Assembly (NCBI GenBank): GCA_020650975.1
Contig: JAIPMN010020190.1
Span: 1-33,454, forward strand
Reading direction: 5' to 3'
DNA: 33,454 bases
Origin: Apostichopus californicus
Taxonomy: Eukaryota > Echinodermata > Holothuroidea > Aspidochirotida > Stichopodidae
Positions 33,120-33,454 of this stretch are shown here, one piece after another (the first letter of the stretch is position 1; each line of letters opens with the position of its first letter). The notes below the pieces were generated by a model that saw nothing but the letters and a program-made list of their open reading frames with translations, was not told the DNA's origin and did not search any database. Position numbers and translations under genes: made by a program.

Positions 33120-33240
33120 TTTCTTTCACTTACCATTTACCATATCATTTGTTTAATCTTAACAAGAACTGTTTTTTGATGTACGCCTATTTATAAATAT
33201 TTTATATTTATACTGGTTTAAAATAAATCGAAATCGAAAT
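33120..33240 (+). mobile_element. 3' tail copy 2 of the retrotransposon
   Basis: Follows the RT fragment after 50 bp and ends AAATAAATCGAAATCGAAAT. Together with 32542-33119 it forms one 5'-truncated insertion; copy 1 directly upstream is a second insertion or a tandem event. Confidence 0.8.
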
Positions 33241-33397
33241 GACCTCATCAAATCTGCTATGATTAAGTCATTTAAGTTTAGTTTTCAGTTGAATTCATAG
33301 GTCAGAGGTCACATATAAGTATAGTAATCTAAGTGCCTGGCTTTCACTGTATACTCCAAAACTTACTGGTTTGGATATTTACGAGTGACGAGCTTAC

Positions 33398-33421
33398 CTG
33401 TCTCCCCACAACCTTAGCACA
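33398..33421 (-). CDS. probable further upstream exon of the coiled-coil gene (3' part only)
   Basis: Strong donor ACAG|GTAAGC at 33397. The preceding phase-0 codons read CAKVVGRQ, joining well to EVTDLTRKL. The acceptor is not resolved: 33421 is only the nearest AG and has no pyrimidine tract. Further right, another frame reads YQDILGAVE before a stop, suggesting that the exon continues but with a frame break in this sequence. Confidence 0.4.
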
Positions 33422-33454
33422 CTCATTCTACCGCGCCTAGAATGTCCTGGTAAC

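Overview
The window looks like about 33 kb of an AT-rich animal genome, probably a marine invertebrate. The evidence is small exons with GT-AG introns, TTAGGG-type repeat, several 5'-truncated non-LTR retrotransposons, hAT-type DNA transposons, minisatellites and a 10-N assembly gap. The exact phylum cannot be fixed by eye; an echinoderm or another non-vertebrate with vertebrate-like intron density is plausible. No prokaryotic operon, CRISPR array or virus is seen.

The main gene lies on the minus strand from 17115 to 3308. It can be assembled into 14 coding exons with consistent splice phases (1,950 nt, 649 residues plus stop). The product is an hnRNP M / myelin expression factor 2 (MYEF2) family RNA-binding protein: RS/RD-rich N-terminus, RRM1, RRM2, long glycine/leucine-rich linker, RD/RGG-like segment and a C-terminal RRM3. 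Exon 4 is only 8 nt long and encodes the Gly-Cys-Ala core of the RNP1 motif of RRM1. RRM2 and RRM3 are interrupted at the same two places and share near-identical weak donors (GTATCC). A likely 3' UTR runs to about 1060.

The introns of this gene hold most of the unusual structure. Intron 1 carries an hAT-like element with a perfect 8-bp target duplication, and a second inverted-repeat element is nested in it. Intron 4 has a 66-bp minisatellite and intron 8 a 48-bp minisatellite that fills most of the intron. Intron 7 has an interstitial telomere-like tract. Intron 6 has a tandem duplication that copied the exon 6 donor site, and intron 11 a 121-bp direct duplication.

From 17.3 to 30 kb the sequence is mainly intergenic: an assembly gap in poly-C, two non-LTR retrotransposon remnants (18.7-19.2 kb minus, 20.8-21.4 kb plus), a tandem duplication, and a tRNA-derived SINE-like unit near 27 kb. 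From 30 kb to the right edge, the last exons of a second minus-strand gene encode a coiled-coil protein that I cannot name. Its introns contain an hAT-like MITE and a third retrotransposon fragment flanked by two copies of the element's own 3' tail.
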